Below are positions 12,641 through 35,885 of a DNA stretch of 64,000 bases, piece after piece. Below the pieces are notes generated by a model that had not been told where the DNA came from, searched no databases, and saw only the letters and a list, made by a program, of their open reading frames with translations. Numbering within the stretch: the first letter of the stretch is position 1; each line of letters opens with the position of its first letter. The translations under genes were made by a program, and so were the position numbers. Source of the DNA: Centroberyx gerrardi (lineage: Eukaryota; Chordata; Actinopteri; Beryciformes; Berycidae); contig NC_135999.1 of NCBI RefSeq assembly GCF_048128805.1, forward strand, positions 25,096,659-25,160,658, written 5' to 3'.

Positions 12641-13261
12641 AATCCATCCCATCAGGAGGCATTCAGCACCAGTGTTCCCTCTAAGCTGTGAGCATCTAAT
12701 AGTTTGGTGAGTTATACTGTACCTCTAACACTTTTTCACACTGACCAAATAATAACATATTGTCAGTCATCAGTCATTGCTCCTGTTTGTTCCCAGAAAT
12801 TTAGTCACTGTAAGACTGGAAGTTTTGGTGCCAACTGATATGAGATGCAGGGACTTTGCCATCACTGTCCTTACTTTAAATCAAAATGTTCTTAAATAAA
12901 GAAAGAAAGAAAGAAAGAAAGAAGTGAGAAAAAAACTCCTGACTAATGAAGTGATCTAAAGAATCTGCCTCATCCAGGTTTGTTTTGACACTAAAAAAAT
13001 CCTGAAACAAGTGAAAAAACATTGGAGACCCTTAAACACCCACTGTTTTTTTTCCTAACTGACGAAAAATGAGATTTTAAGAGTGAACGGGCTCTGTGGC
13101 TAAATTCCTTGTTCAGACAGACATTTTTTGCAGTGTGCCTACTAGACTTGGTTGCTTAGCAGCACAGCGCCACACCACGTGGATATTAACCGGGGCTTTT
13201 TATTACTTTGTCCCAACTCCATTTATTTGGCGACCTTTTACGCTTCATGCACCCATACACC

Positions 13262-13567
13262 AGGGGTTCCCAAACCTTTTCCATGTCCCGGACCCCTCAG
13301 ATAGACTCACAAGACCCCCGCAGACCCCCATTAGATAGGATTTTGCCCCGAGGAAGCCATCCGATGTGACTTTATACAGAATTACATAACCGTCTCTAGG
13401 TGGAGAGATGAGATGACAAGGAGGGCAGAGAGACCTACAATCATCTTTTACATTCTCCCACCGTGCTGAAGTCTAGGAAATAAAATAATAATGAAATAAA
13501 ACTGTTCCTCATTTTGTTTGGGACACCTGAAGGTTCCTACAGACCCCATTTTGGGAATTTCTGCCCA
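13262..13567. mobile_element. hAT-like MITE
   Basis: It begins CAGGGGTTCCCAAACC and ends with an inverted counterpart around TTTTGGGAATTTCTG. GACCCC words lie near both ends, as in common fish hAT-type elements. There is no open frame. Confidence 0.55.
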
Positions 13568-16247
13568 CATAGACCGCCGTTTATATTGAAATAAATACAA
13601 TGAAATTAAAACTGGAGGCCTGTCCCATCTTTGCAGGTTAGACAGGCAGCTGCTTTAGCAATACAGGGGTGTAGTGGAGGGTAAACACATTTAAACTCTT
13701 ATTTTTATTGTTGTTTTCGGAATAGAGTTGACCCAGGCTGATATAGGCTAAATCTTTTACCTATATTTATACTAAGCAGGGCATGAAGATGTGGACTTTT
13801 AAATGGGGAAAAGTTAATGCTTTGCTGAAGATAAAACTGTTTTTCCATTGGTGCTTGCTTGCCAACTGAGGTCGTGGTTTGCCCATCATTTCATTTACCC
13901 GTCCATCTCTGGCTCTGGGGGTTTGTGTAGGAAACGTAGGAAAGGCTTTTTACCTTTGAAGCAGACAGTGAATATTCAGCCTGTCCACCTGTGCGCAGCG
14001 GGCTACAGAAAGCTCTCGGTTTTCTAATCAGCGGCAGCCTGCAGATCCTGTCTGGCCGCAGGTTGGCAAAATACCGGCGGCCGTTTGGCGATTGGACGCG
14101 GAGTGTTTTCAGTCAACATCACTTGTGTGGCGCTTGATGCATGAGGGCGCAGACAAAGCGCAAGGATACAGTGACACCTGTCGTCTCCTGCAAGAGGGTC
14201 CGAGCTGCGGCTCTCAAACCGCTTTGGACCTCAGCCGAGTCCTGCATGGTTTACAGGCTGCGGGACATGGAAGGAGGTGGAGAATGTGAAAACCAACCTG
14301 CAGGCCTTCCCATACTGCTGATATATTGTTATAGCTGTTAAAGGACTTTTTTTTCCTTTTCTTTTACAGGTGCGCCAGGAGCTGCTTTGGTGCACAGGAG
14401 AGCGTGAAACAGGTAGAAAACATATCAGTTTCCCTATATATCAGAGTAGAACTAAACACGATAGAGAGACACTGCAAGGTCACTTAATTTGCATAACAGC
14501 ACTGACTTTCAAAATGGTGTAAAGATATAATATACAGACTCTCTGCCTCCCAAACTTCTCAGTATTGTACTGGAGAATAGTCAGTATGTGACTGGAGCAA
14601 CTTCTACCTCTTCCAATAATAGTAATAATCCGTGATTTAACCAGCAGGGGGCGCTGTTGCACTGGAGCAGGCGGTACAGACAGGCCACAGGCCACTGCTG
14701 TGAAGAGACAGTTTCCACATAAGACCTGCACTACCTTTTATACTGGCTTTCAGTACAGGAGTATGGTTTAAACAAGTGGTGTAACTAATTCAGGGACAGA
14801 AATATTTAACCCATAAGGCCAGAACCAATCAGGGTAACAGGATTATTGACAGATTTATAAATGTATTTATTTATTGAACAGGCTTTGCTGTAAATGATCT
14901 GGTTCTTAGTTTGTAAGAAGATCAGGGGCGTAACAGTGCACACCACATTTTTGTGGGGGGAACATATCCACAGTGAAAATCACTAGAAAACCTTGAAAAT
15001 AAAAAAAAATATAGGAAGGAAAGGGACTTGTGAGCTTGGCAACAGCTTCATTTTCAAATACAAGTAGTTTTGTTAGGAACTAAAAACATGAGAAGGAGAA
15101 GGAGATTAAATGTTTATTTAATGTCTGAGAGGTACCAGGTATAAAATATAAAATGGCACTAGTGAAAACAACCACTCACTTCATGAATCCAACAAAGGGC
15201 CAACCTATCTACTTTTTGTAATCATTCACTAGTAGTATGATTCTGAATATGTGTAGTATAGGTGTAGGTTTCCATGTGCATTCATTATTTGAATGGTCTT
15301 TCCATAACTGACTATAGTGGAGAAAATAAATTAAATCAGAACATTGTGTCAGTTTGCACTTAACAAATTCCCAACAGCAACCTCATGCTTAGTTGATGTT
15401 GAATGCATTTAGCTGCAAAAACGAGAACACATTCAGATATCAATATGTTTCTTGGGTACATGCCAGACAGTGTGAGCAGCCAGAGAGACGAGACCGACTT
15501 CTGCACATCACACGAAGAGATGAAAATGTTTCTTTTCAGTTTAGCGCCAGGCTGCAAGCTCTTCTGAGATTTTGGCAATGCATGGATGAAGGTATCAAGG
15601 GTTTAGGATGAAAGAGGCGTTGGTGGCATTTTGGCCTCAAATGAGTATATATCTCAGTGGAAAGCTCTTGTTTATCTCCATCTGATGGTCAACAGAACAC
15701 ATTCTTCATCATAAACAAAATAAAGGGGAAAATCCAAAAGACTCAAAAGGAAAACTGCAGTTTAAATTTGGTGCAAAAAGGACAGAACTGCAGCTTTTTA
15801 TTGAATATCAATTTTCTCAATCATTATTCTCTCTAAAAGTATGAATGGTTCTTATGTTGTGTTTTGAATTTAAAAAAAAGACACATTTAGTTTTGTTTTT
15901 GCTCTGGTATAAAATTAGAAAAATGTCACTTTCACTCTAAACCCTTGATATTTCCATTGTGTCCAAGCTTTGCTGGTGCAAATCTTTGCAGAATGGTGGC
16001 AGGCCTACACACAGCAAACAGCATCGGCATAGAGATGAGGTGAGATGAGCACAAGAGCAAGTTCTTTTTTGTGTGTGTGGAAAAGAACATCTGCAAAAAA
16101 CAGATCAGTCAGTGCAAAAGAATAAAGGATGTTTTGTGATCCAATACGTTTTGAATCTCGGACTGCATGAGTGCTCTTTGTGGTGTTCAGTGACAAAGAA
16201 ACAAATACACAAGCATTACACATGATAAATTTGTAAATATTTATCGG

Positions 16248-16253
16248 TTTATT
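16248..16253 (-). terminator. shoc2: Possible distal shoc2 poly(A) signal
   Basis: AATAAA on the minus strand. If it is used, the shoc2 3' UTR is about 4.9 kb. Shorter UTRs using variant signals are possible. Confidence 0.35.
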
Positions 16254-19200
16254 ACAGTTAAAAAGATGTATGTACATACAGAACATCACCAAACATGGTC
16301 ATTTTCACCCATTTGCAAAGTAGCACTCTTTGCAACTAGTTTGTTTCAGGATAACTGTCTTACAATGGGGCGGCATTGATTAAGTTTGTCATTTACAACC
16401 AAGCAAACAAATCATTGTGTTTTTCCTCTTTTTCATTTGCCAAATAATACTTAGTAAAGGCATATATCTCCAAAAACAGAACAGAAGGATGCTTAGTAAA
16501 AACAAATTGTTGTTGAATTGCTGGTCCGTATCCAAGTTCCCGCTGCCACCAGATGACACGCGTCTCTTTGTCTGTACACAGGTATAAACACCTCCAACTG
16601 GATCTTGGTCACCGTCGTTAGCAATGAAGACTCGCATAGAGGTAGTCATGTCTGCATCTGCCCGTCCAGTCGAGAAAAGAAGTGACCCGAAGACTTTGCC
16701 GTCTGAATTCATTAAATCCGTGGACCCAGATCCTTTCACCGTCGTTTATTTTAAAAACTGATTATCTGTCTTTGTTGAGTAAATCAAACTGTCGTAAAGG
16801 TTTCGCTTGGTGCACATAAGGCAGTCGAGTAAATGTATGGAGATACTATAGAGGGTCTGTGGGTGGGGGTTTATGTGGAGGTGGGTGGGGGGGTATACAG
16901 GGTTTCAGGTAGATGAGCAGTAGGAAAGAGCTGGGTGCTTCGCATTAAAGGGACATTCCACTAAAACTGATGTGTTGGTTGTTATTCTGCAAAAGTATTT
17001 TACTCAAGTTATGACTTGGCGATAAGGACAATGTAATTCTATGACATCATCAAACTGAATTGCCTGAAAAAAAAACAAAAAAACATTTGAATGACGGTCA
17101 TGTAAGAGATTTAAGATTTTTTTCCTTTACCGTAATGCTTGGAATAGATATGGGAATATGGGATGCTTGAAATAGATACAGGAAAATGTCCATTAACTTT
17201 TTGTTCAACAGTCCAAGCACATCCAATTTGATGATGTCACAGGATTTTATTTTCCTTGATCTTGGGAACTCATAATTCAAAGCTCATGACAGCATTAAAA
17301 AAAAGAAAATCTTGGGAATTTTTTTGGAATAAAAAGGTCTGCCTGTGCAGAATAACAATGCAAGACAATTTTGGTGGAATTCCCCTTTAATGCCAAAGAC
17401 GAGTGAGACGCAAGCTAATGCACATCCACCTGGTAGCATAATGGCATTATCTTCCATTGCACTCTTTGTCTTTTTGTCAAATTCTCATCACATTACAGAG
17501 TTGTAATACTGCTGAGTCTACCTTAATGTCAGATTACTGTACAGAGCAAAAAGGAAAATAAGACAGAAAGAAACTAGACCCAAATTTACACTGTAACGAC
17601 CAGTTGCTTGTAATCAAGTACAGTCAGTGGCCATAGACACAAGGAATAGGCAAACAAACCCAAAAAAACAAAACATTTGACCATTAAGGCTGCTTGTCAA
17701 AGTAGAGTAAGTAGGTTAAGCATTGCCACACAATGCTTTGATACCCTTTGCAATATACAAAAAAAAAAAAATCAAAAAAGGAGCATTTGCAGATACCAAA
17801 TAGCCACTAAATCGAAGTCCTCTATGTAAAAACGCCCGATTCCGACCCAGACAAATCATGTCAAATGTGTCTTTAACATGCTTGTTTCCTATACAACATA
17901 ACCAGGCAAGAAAAAGAGACCAAAGAGACAGTTGTACAATTTAACAAAAAAAAAAAAAAAAAAAAAAAACAAGAAGAGTGAAAGGAACGAAATGACCTTG
18001 ATTCTGAGATGCTCTCCATGGCCTAAAATCACAGACGATAGAAAAATAAACACCAATTATACTCCAATTGTTTTGGATGCTCCAGAATGCATTACATCAT
18101 CCTCATCATCATCATCATGTGACCACACCTCCGACCGAACGGCCCAGTCGGAGATCTCCACCTCCTCCAAAAGCACATTTAAAAACTACATTCCCGGCTC
18201 TGATAAATGCTCTGTGGTCGATCGCCCCGTTCCAGGTTCAGTTTCTTCTCCTCTTCCTCCTCCTCCTTTCTCTCTGCGTCTCCGTACAACTGGCATTCCC
18301 AACCTTTGCGAAAATGGCACGTGAAAAAAAGTAAAAACAGAGAGAACTGAATGTAAAAATGGGACACAGCGCTCTCGCTGCATACCTAATGCACATCTCA
18401 CTTTTGAGTACTCGAAGGCATTTTTCACACAATTGTTTACAGCTAAAAGTAAATACACAAAGAAAAAAAAACATCTTCCGAAGCTTTTTATATAAAACCC
18501 AGGAATGCAATGCCTCCGGTGTATTGTTGAGCGTGAACAGAGAAAGCCCTTTTTACATTTTTTTGTCTTTTTCCGACAGTCTTGTACTGTAACTGCGTTA
18601 AGCTCAAATATGCACCTTGTTGTGTCGTCTCGTCTCCTCGTCGGGTCCAAACGATTTGATCTGTTTGAAAACCACCGGGCCCGATGCCCCGACCGCAAAA
18701 GGTCAAGAGGTCAAGTGGATTTGTCCCCCGCCAGGTTTTTTTTTCCGAGTGGAGTCTGTATCAGTGTTGGGAGCGGTGGATCGATTTTTCCTTCCCCCTC
18801 CCTCTCCCCCCCCCCCCCCCCTCCTCCTCCTTGTCTTGTACAGCATATGTTTCAGTTCACAAAAGCAGCAACAGGTTCTGCTGGTAAATTAGAAGCAGCG
18901 GTACATTTGCCCCCCCCCCTCCCCCATCCACAAAAACACACCAAGCTGCTGCCAAAAAAAATATAGACCCACACATTTCAATACAAAATAGAATAATGAT
19001 TGAATATAGAGTTTGGACGCAATGCATTTTCCAAAAAGAAAAAAAAAAAAAAAAAAGTTTGGTTTGATTACCTTTGTTGGGATTTTTAATGTACAGTCAC
19101 TTGAAATAATACTAACTGAATACACATTTCATCATTTAGAAAAAAAATAAAAAATAAAAACACTATTCAACGTAAAATGATTCATAATAAACAATGCTGA

Positions 19201-19527
19201 TCTGAACTGCAATCTGCAATAATTCAACTGAAGCCATGTCGCTAGCAATGAAGAAAGCAGGATATGGGAATCTGAAAACGTCTCTTACAGTTCAACAGAG
19301 CAAGTTCCATTTAGATCGACAGGATGAAACCTCCCCATAGAAAGTTACTAGTATATTCTGAGCTTGTGAAACTCAACATTAATATTTAATTGACACAAAT
19401 TTACATGATAAACTGTTCATTTAACAGATAAAATACTTATTCATTTATGAAACAAAAAAATGCCCCCATCCAAAATAACCAATGAGAGGCTATTGTGTTT
19501 TTTTTCTTAATATAGAAGATGCCAATG

Positions 19528-19562
<35 letters not shown>

Positions 19563-21144
19563 TGCATAAGAGCAGCAGCATTGCTGGGACAGTGTGGGAC
19601 AAATGAAATTAAATAATAATTAAAAAAGAAAAATCCAGGGATAATTTTCCATTACATAATTGGAGGATTCTTTATAGGAGACATTGCCAGAAAATTAAGG
19701 AGAAAATGGGGAAGTGTCTAAAAGTAGAATGGCAGAGAGGAAAGGAGGGATTATTGTCAATGTTTTCATACCTTTTTTTTGAAACTCTGACATGCTCAAC
19801 CACTTGTTCGAGAGACCGAGATACCGTCTTTTAAAAATGTTTGATATGTTGGTCAATGATCAGCTGGATGACAGCTCTGCAGCCCAACACTGAAGATAAT
19901 AATATCAAACAAGTAAACATAATAACTAAAAATTGCACTCAAGGCAACAACCAGGATTTGTATACATATATAAAAATGTCTCCGATCACTTATCCCATCA
20001 CCTATGTATGTTTTTAATTTTCAATACCTTTTTCGTCACACAAAAGTAATATACGGGGGCCACAGCACCGCCCGTTTTGGAGAATTTTAAGTCCAACTTT
20101 TTTTTTTAAGCATTTACGATTTGCATTTCTCGTATGTATACATTACTAGCTTAAGGTTTAACAACTACTGCTGCTATTTGTTAAAAAGATCTCCGATCAC
20201 CTTATTTTACAACTGATATCGCTTGCTTTTACAGATTAATGCAACAGCAAAAGGAACAATTAAAAAAAAGGAAAAATAAAAAAGTAAGAACAGCAGTAAT
20301 AAAAAAAAAAAAAAAGAATTATTGAAATAATTTATACCTTTGTATTCTCATGGACAATTGTGTTTAGAAATGAACCATCGGATCATTCTAAACATAGGCA
20401 CAGTTTTTCAAAACTTAAAATGTAAAAAAAACAAACCAAAAAAAATTATAAACACACCATCATTAGACCTTTGTTCTCTATGGTCAAGAAGCTATTAACA
20501 TAAGTTATATCTTTAGTCGACAAGTGGAAAAAAAAAAAAAGGGAATAGAATATCAAAAGAAAATGACTAGATGACAAAGTTAACATGAATTACGGCAGCA
20601 GCAGTAAATGTGAAGTTCCAAATATTTTTTTGTTTGTTTTTGCATACAATTGTATCTTTGCTCACGTAATAGATGCTTGTAATTACTGTAAATACATTGG
20701 CAATGGGAGCACGGTTTATATGGTTAAAAGACTTGCCACTTAGCTCACAGTTACTCCATATATCTTCAGTTTTGGCAAAGAGTTGGAAATATTTTTCATC
20801 TTACATGATTCGGAATGAAAGAGATGAGCGGGAGTGGTTGGGGTCCTAAAATGACCGTGATAAACTCTAGAGTGACGCCGAAGTCAAGTCTCCACAGAAT
20901 CGCCTTGTTTTTGCCCGAGGAGGGTGAAGGAAGCGAACATTTCCCTCTTCCTCCTCCTCTGTTTGTTTGCCCCGCCCACACTGCTTGTGGCGAGTTTGTT
21001 TTCTTTACAGTGTATGACACACGTAATGGGGCGGGCGGGCAGGTGGCGGGCGAGAGGCTGCGGGGTGGGGCGGGGCCGGGCGGGGAGGAGGGGGCGGGGC
21101 TCGGGGGGGGGGTGAGTAGGGCTTGGGGTTGAGCGGCTCTCGGC
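16254..21144 (-). other. shoc2: Probable long 3' UTR / downstream region of shoc2
   Basis: The stretch follows the shoc2 stop codon directly and holds no convincing gene. On the mRNA strand it is U-rich with many poly-U runs, for example opposite the A-runs at 17940, 19535 and 20300, plus C-runs on plus at 18808-18822 and 18910. A frame of about 116 codons at 16389-16739 starts at GTG and lacks a splice acceptor. The extent of the UTR is inferred. Confidence 0.45.
21027..21128 (+). other. G-rich, GC-box-rich tract at the shoc2 3' end
   Basis: About 100 bases with many GGG runs and GGGGCGGGGC-type boxes lie just beyond the shoc2 stop codon. The G-rich strand is the shoc2 template strand. It could form G-quadruplexes or bind SP1-like factors. 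Confidence 0.7.
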
Positions 21145-30608
<9,464 letters not shown>

Positions 30609-30612
<4 letters not shown>

Positions 30613-30647
30613 GTCGACGTTATCGGGCCCCCTGCAGAGTTGCTCAT
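30609..30647 (-). other. shoc2: Upstream ORF 2 of shoc2, overlapping the main start
   Basis: ATG at 30647-30645 opens a 12-codon frame that ends in TGA at 30611-30609. The stop overlaps the shoc2 ATG in an ATGA arrangement. The context of this ATG is weak (C at -3). It lies in coding exon 2, whose acceptor is predicted at 30675/30676. Such overlaps are known to allow termination-reinitiation or leaky scanning, but use here is inferred. Confidence 0.55.
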
Positions 30648-30675
30648 GGGAGTCTCTCTCGTCAGGTTACTTATT

Positions 30676-33600
30676 CTGGAAAAAAGGGACACACACAGCC
30701 AGGGAGGCTTTTATAGAAGAATACGTTGATACATCCCTGTGCAGGCCTACACATTTATGATTATCCTTAAAAGAAAGGCCTTGTGATCCAAAGGGTTTTT
30801 GATACTTTTGATACTTCGTTCCTTCGTTAAAATGCCATGGGAGAAAAAATCCTTTGAAGTAGCTGGATTGTGGCAGCCATGGGCCACATGCTTAAACGTT
30901 TGAAGCGCATACAATCCCTGGGCCTTCAGGTAGAAGTGAGTTCAGGCTGCAAAGGTCATCAGGGTTTTCATCCTGTGTGGCTTTGCTGTTGAGGAAAAAA
31001 ATGAAATACAGTTCAGTCTTACAATTTCATATTCATGCTTATTACATTTTACATTTTCAGCATTTAGGTGACACCGTTATCCAGAGCGGCTTACAATGAG
31101 TGAAACACTAGAGCAGGGTTCAACCGTAAGGATTGCCTGATGCTTGGGGCCAGAGAGAGGTGTAACCGGGACAGCTGATTGGTCAGCCTGAAAAAAAACA
31201 TTCTGGTCTTAGTAGCTTTGTCATTTGATGAAAAGCCATCATCTCTGCCTCTGTGCTCTGACACTGGCCCACTCTCCTCTTTGTTGTGTTTTGACTGACT
31301 GAGATTGGACACCAATAAGTTAGTCAGGGATCCATCAACTCAGAGAGTTGTGTGGAGTGGTGGTTGGCTGGTGGTGGCTACTTCAAATTACAAAGAAAAA
31401 AGATGTTTCTTTCAACATTTTCCTTGGGTTAAAAATGATTAATCAATCCTGTATAATTTGCACCATTTTCCAAGTAAAGTGTATCAAACTGGATCATTTT
31501 AAAAGCACACTTATGGGAAACCCACAGTTGATGTCCATGACAAGAGTAAGCAACACCTAGTGTGTATGGTGGCAAAGCAGGTAGCTGACAATCACTGGTC
31601 GGGTCTGATTAATGCATTGGCAGGATGGATGAATGGAGACTTATCAGGCTCATGAATTTCCCCTCTGGTTTTTGTTTGTTTATTCCATGTTGTTGCTTGT
31701 TATATGTACAGAAAAGCTTATCCAAGTAAGTTATGGGGGTTCATCCATGAATACAATCAATGTAACAAGGGCCAATTTGAGTTGTTCAAAATCGTACATT
31801 TCAAATATATTCACAATCACTTAATTACATTTAGGTCTATTTTTCAGTCATTCTGATGTTGTAGTCAATATTACGAAAATTTTCTAGTAATATATTAGGC
31901 TACTTATGTAAAGATACCTATGTCAAACTCTCCACATTGATTCCTAAATCACCAAGATTTCAGGCAACCAACAGTAAAGGAGTGCAAGAGCCAGAGCGCC
32001 CTGACAATATTCCTTATACAGCAGACAGAAAAAGAAACACTTCAACAGGTTTGGTTGGTTGACAGTGCCATCAGATACTTGGACTAGAGCGTGCTGTACC
32101 TGTGACAGTCTAAGCAGATCTGTTGAATGTACTAGGCATAACCTCCCAGAAACTTACTCCTACTAAACAAACATGGCCCAGCGGGTGTTGACACTACTGT
32201 AAGCCTATAGCCCCACCTAAACGTACATTCAGCCATTTAGCCTTCCCATAACGTCTGCCGCACAACAATCGCATTGATTATTTATGTCTGAAAGACATCC
32301 AGACGAAAGACACAAGCCTTCGGATCTTTACACGACAAACTGAGCCGGCATGTCTCTGGCAGTCCGTCTCTGTTTAGTCTCTGTTGCTGTTGTACCTCGG
32401 CGTTCGTCTGTGTAAAGCTCTCCAGCACTAGTACAAGCTAAGCCGTTGCAAAAAGAGAGGCAGGTTTGGCTCAGGATCAGAGCTAAGTGAAAAGGTTAGG
32501 ACTGCTGAGAGTAATCTTTAGAAGTGGCCTTCAAAGCATGAAGTCCCCGCAACAACAGGTCGTATGACCTTTTGGGTAGAAGAAAAGGTGGGGTCAATAA
32601 CAGCAGCACCCCTTTAAATGATAGAATACTTGACAGCGTGTTCTGTAAATATAAAAAGGCAGCCACCACTTTTGCTGGCCGTCATAAATAAGGCAATGAA
32701 CATCAAAAACTCTGTGTAATAGGCCTACCTGTGTACCAAAAAAACTATTAACATAATCTGAGTATAGCCAGGCCAGCCTCATCTCAAGGACTATCTAAAC
32801 CAAACTGTGCAAGCAACTTCCTTTTATGGTTCTGCTCTATATGGCCCAGCCCTGGGACACCATCCTCTGAGTAACAAACTGTATTTAAAGAGTCACTTCA
32901 CTCTCAGTTTCTGCCATCCTCTGGCCTATTCTCAACTGTGTAAAAGACAAAACGAGAACAGCAAAAAAGTTCTCAATCCAGTGGAGCAAATGATTTAAGT
33001 GAGTAGCTTTTCACTACTTACAATTGCCATTATGTGTCAAAGGTTAGACTTTGGCATGGGAATCAAGCTTAATAGTGTAGTCTTGTAATCCAACATTTGT
33101 TTATCCTAGAGCCAGCTACTCTTCGGTCATGTTTGTCCTGATCATGAAAATAAAGGATTAGCCAGACCTAAGTAGGTGTATTCTTAACTGCATCTCTCAA
33201 ATGTGCACAGAAGGATTTTGTAAAACAGTGCAGTTTAATATGCAGGTGACCAAAGAAGCTCTCACTCCAGAAGAAGAAGAAGAAAAAAAACACTTGTGGG
33301 CGATTGCTGTTAGAAAAAGCACAGAGTCAGGGGTCATGCTGAATAACTTTCCAGTTATTTTTCATCCCTGACAACACACAAAAAGCTTAGGGCCAAGCTA
33401 CAATTCACTCAACAAATTTCACAATTCTCTATGAGGAACAATAGGAAAGAAGATATTTGACAATATTATAGTAGTAGGCTAATTCTGGTGGTTCTTTTCA
33501 AGCCGTTCATTATGCCTTCCATGCGCAAGAAATGCCAGAATTTTCCAGTCACAAAGGAACCGATTGCACCAGTCGAATATTACTGTTACCACCCCATTTA

Positions 33601-35829
33601 TTGTCATATGTAGCCTATGTGTTTTTTTTTCCTTTCCCATGTTCTAGGAGTCACTGTTCACAGCTCCTGAAACAGCAATCAGTACAAAGTTGTGTGTTTG
33701 TCAAATAAAGCGTTCTACCCTCATCGATAACCAATGTTGAAGCCTTTGAATTGCATGGATGTCACAACTGGACAACAGAGTTTTAGTTATTTTAACTTAA
33801 CCACAACCTTCTGAAAATAAGGTAAGGCAATAGAAACATAACATTGTATTAGTTGTGCACAAAATGGTGGTGTTTCTTGGTAGTAATACAAGTAAGTAAG
33901 TATTTTAAACTGCAGATTACACTGTGCATGGTATTTTGTATGCCTGTGTGTCTATTCCAAGCTAAGGGATTGATTTAAAGTTCTCCTTGTGCAGTCAGTT
34001 GGCTTGGATCATAGGATAATGTTAAACCAATATGATTTTATTCCAAAATGGCCGTGCACTGTGATATATCCATTTTGTGAGTACCATGAAGCTGCAAAGA
34101 CTAGACCTCTAGAGAAATGCTCACTAAGTAAATGTAAATATGAGGCACTCTCATGCACAATTTTTGAGAGGCTAATGTATGTGTACCAACAACACATATC
34201 AACAACACCATGGAACATTAATACAGGCTTGGACTTCTTGCACTTTTAACCCACATAGAGACTAATTATGCCTCCATTAGGGATATCTTGGGCCCCATCT
34301 AATAATGCAAATGCATTTATGACTAGGCAAGACTGCCCAATGTTCTCCAACTTGTTTCTCCATTGCAATGACTATTTGATCAAATAAGAAATGCATCAAT
34401 GTTAGCTAATAAGTCATTACAATAAAATTCCCAATGAAAATGGAACAAATTAAAAGTGCTACGACGTGACAAATGCACTACACCAGACTACGTCACGAAA
34501 TATCTGCAAACTAGCTCCTGTGGTGTTTTCTTGTCACAACACTAATAACCTAATGCAAGAAAGACACAACAAACCTTGAATAACCTTGCCTCTTAGATTC
34601 AATAGTTTTCCATACCAATGGCAAAAAAAAAATCATAGATGAGGTGGCAACTGTCTGCTACTACTACTACACAACACTCCACAGGATGTAGCTAGCTTGG
34701 GGCTACGCGTGCCAATGACAAATCCGCGGAAAGAGATTATCGACAAAACGGTGCCAATTCGGGGAAGTCAAGTCACCTTCCAAGATTAATTGATTTACAT
34801 AAGAGAGACCCGTGCCTTGGGAACACATGCCGGGATTACAGATACTGCATTGTAATTTGTGTGACAATAATATAGGCTATACACAAGCTTAACCTAACAT
34901 TAGCTGGCTAATTGTCGTTAGCCATCTAACGTTAGCTGGATATCTGTGCCTTAAAATTGATTGGGAGAAAGTATCTACAATATTCCCCTCTGACATTCAT
35001 TCTTCAGAAACACCCCGTTGCAGTGACTGTCTAAACCGGCTAAAAGGACTGACAACAAGGCAGGAAATAAAATAGCTAAACGTCAACAGTAACGCAAACG
35101 TCAGTATGCTAGGTTGCTAACTGGCTAACGTTAGCAAGCAAGCTAGCTGACTAGCTAACTGAATTTCAGCGAGCGATCCTTCGAGTCAAGCGGGGGAGCA
35201 ACAGCCATGTCCAAATTAACATAACTGGCGAAAACAAATGAATATACATATTTGCTGTGATGGTAAAACGGGTGTCAGGGTTTTCGATCACCGACAGATC
35301 CGTTCACATTGAGCGGCTGTAGCTCAAGCTAACGCTGCCCCTGCCAAGCGGGCTGACAGTGTGTGGCTGTAGGCCCGAGCAGAGCAGCTGTCAGACGTGG
35401 AGCAGCAGCCCGACCAGTGAGCTCAACCGAGGGGGAACGCTGCTGCAGCCAGTCGTGCGCAATCGGGTACGCCGTCTACAACTGTACTGACACCCCGAAG
35501 AAGGACAGCCGTTGTGTCCGTAAATATTCTCGGGTTCACAGCGTCGGACACCGAGGCAGTCAGTGCGCGAGTTATCACCATTTCTACGCGCCGTTCCCTC
35601 GCCTCCCTTACTGAATATTAGTGGAGGAAAAAAGAAAACACAGATTCTGAAAACAGCGGCCATTCCGAAGCTGAACAAAAGAGTGCGTTCTCACCCCGCA
35701 AAATGACACTGCCGCGTTACACACCGAATCAAAAGGTTGACGAGCGTGATGTCTGTGATCTCTGGAATGAATCGTAACCTTGTTAGGGGGAAAAACATTC
35801 ACTGGTATGTGATAATATAACTGTTTTAC
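30676..35829. other. shoc2: shoc2 intron 1
   Basis: A 5.2 kb intron with no other gene seen. It carries a dispersed repeat at 31041-31110. Its upstream end (34.9-35.8 kb) is CpG-rich and has several TAACGTTAGC-type palindromes, suggesting that the promoter domain extends into the intron. Confidence 0.6.
31041..31110. repeat. Dispersed repeat fragment (ACATTT...GCGGCTTACAATGAGTG)
   Basis: Plus-oriented copy of the common fish repeat with the ATTTAG, GACAC, ATCCAGAGCGGCTTACAA word order. Non-coding. Confidence 0.65.
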
Positions 35830-35885
35830 CTTCAGAGGTGTGACTCCGCCATCCTTGCTTCCTCCTCTTTCCTACACTGCTGTTG
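35830..35885 (-). other. shoc2: Predicted non-coding first exon of shoc2 with upstream ORF 1
   Basis: The minus strand has a good donor (AAG then GTAAAA) with its exon edge at 35830. An ATG at 35852-35850 in strong context (A at -3, G at +4) opens a six-codon frame closed by TGA at 35834-35832, just inside the exon. The sequence around this ATG (AAGGATGGCGGAG) also resembles a YY1 site, which is common just downstream of start sites. The exon's 5' edge is a guess. Confidence 0.5.

Larger units (their letters stand above)
12130..16240. other. Intergenic region between adra2a and shoc2
   Basis: No gene found. It contains an AT-rich (AAAAT/AAATA)n zone at 12300-12640 with a duplicated 40-base phrase, an AAAG run near 12900 and a hAT-like MITE at 13262-13567. 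The rest is unremarkable, with short open frames only. Confidence 0.7.

Noticed and set aside
18186-18698. 170-residue minus-strand frame in the shoc2 downstream region
   Set aside because: Basic, low-complexity composition, no splice signals or recognisable domain; treated as chance in a long UTR.
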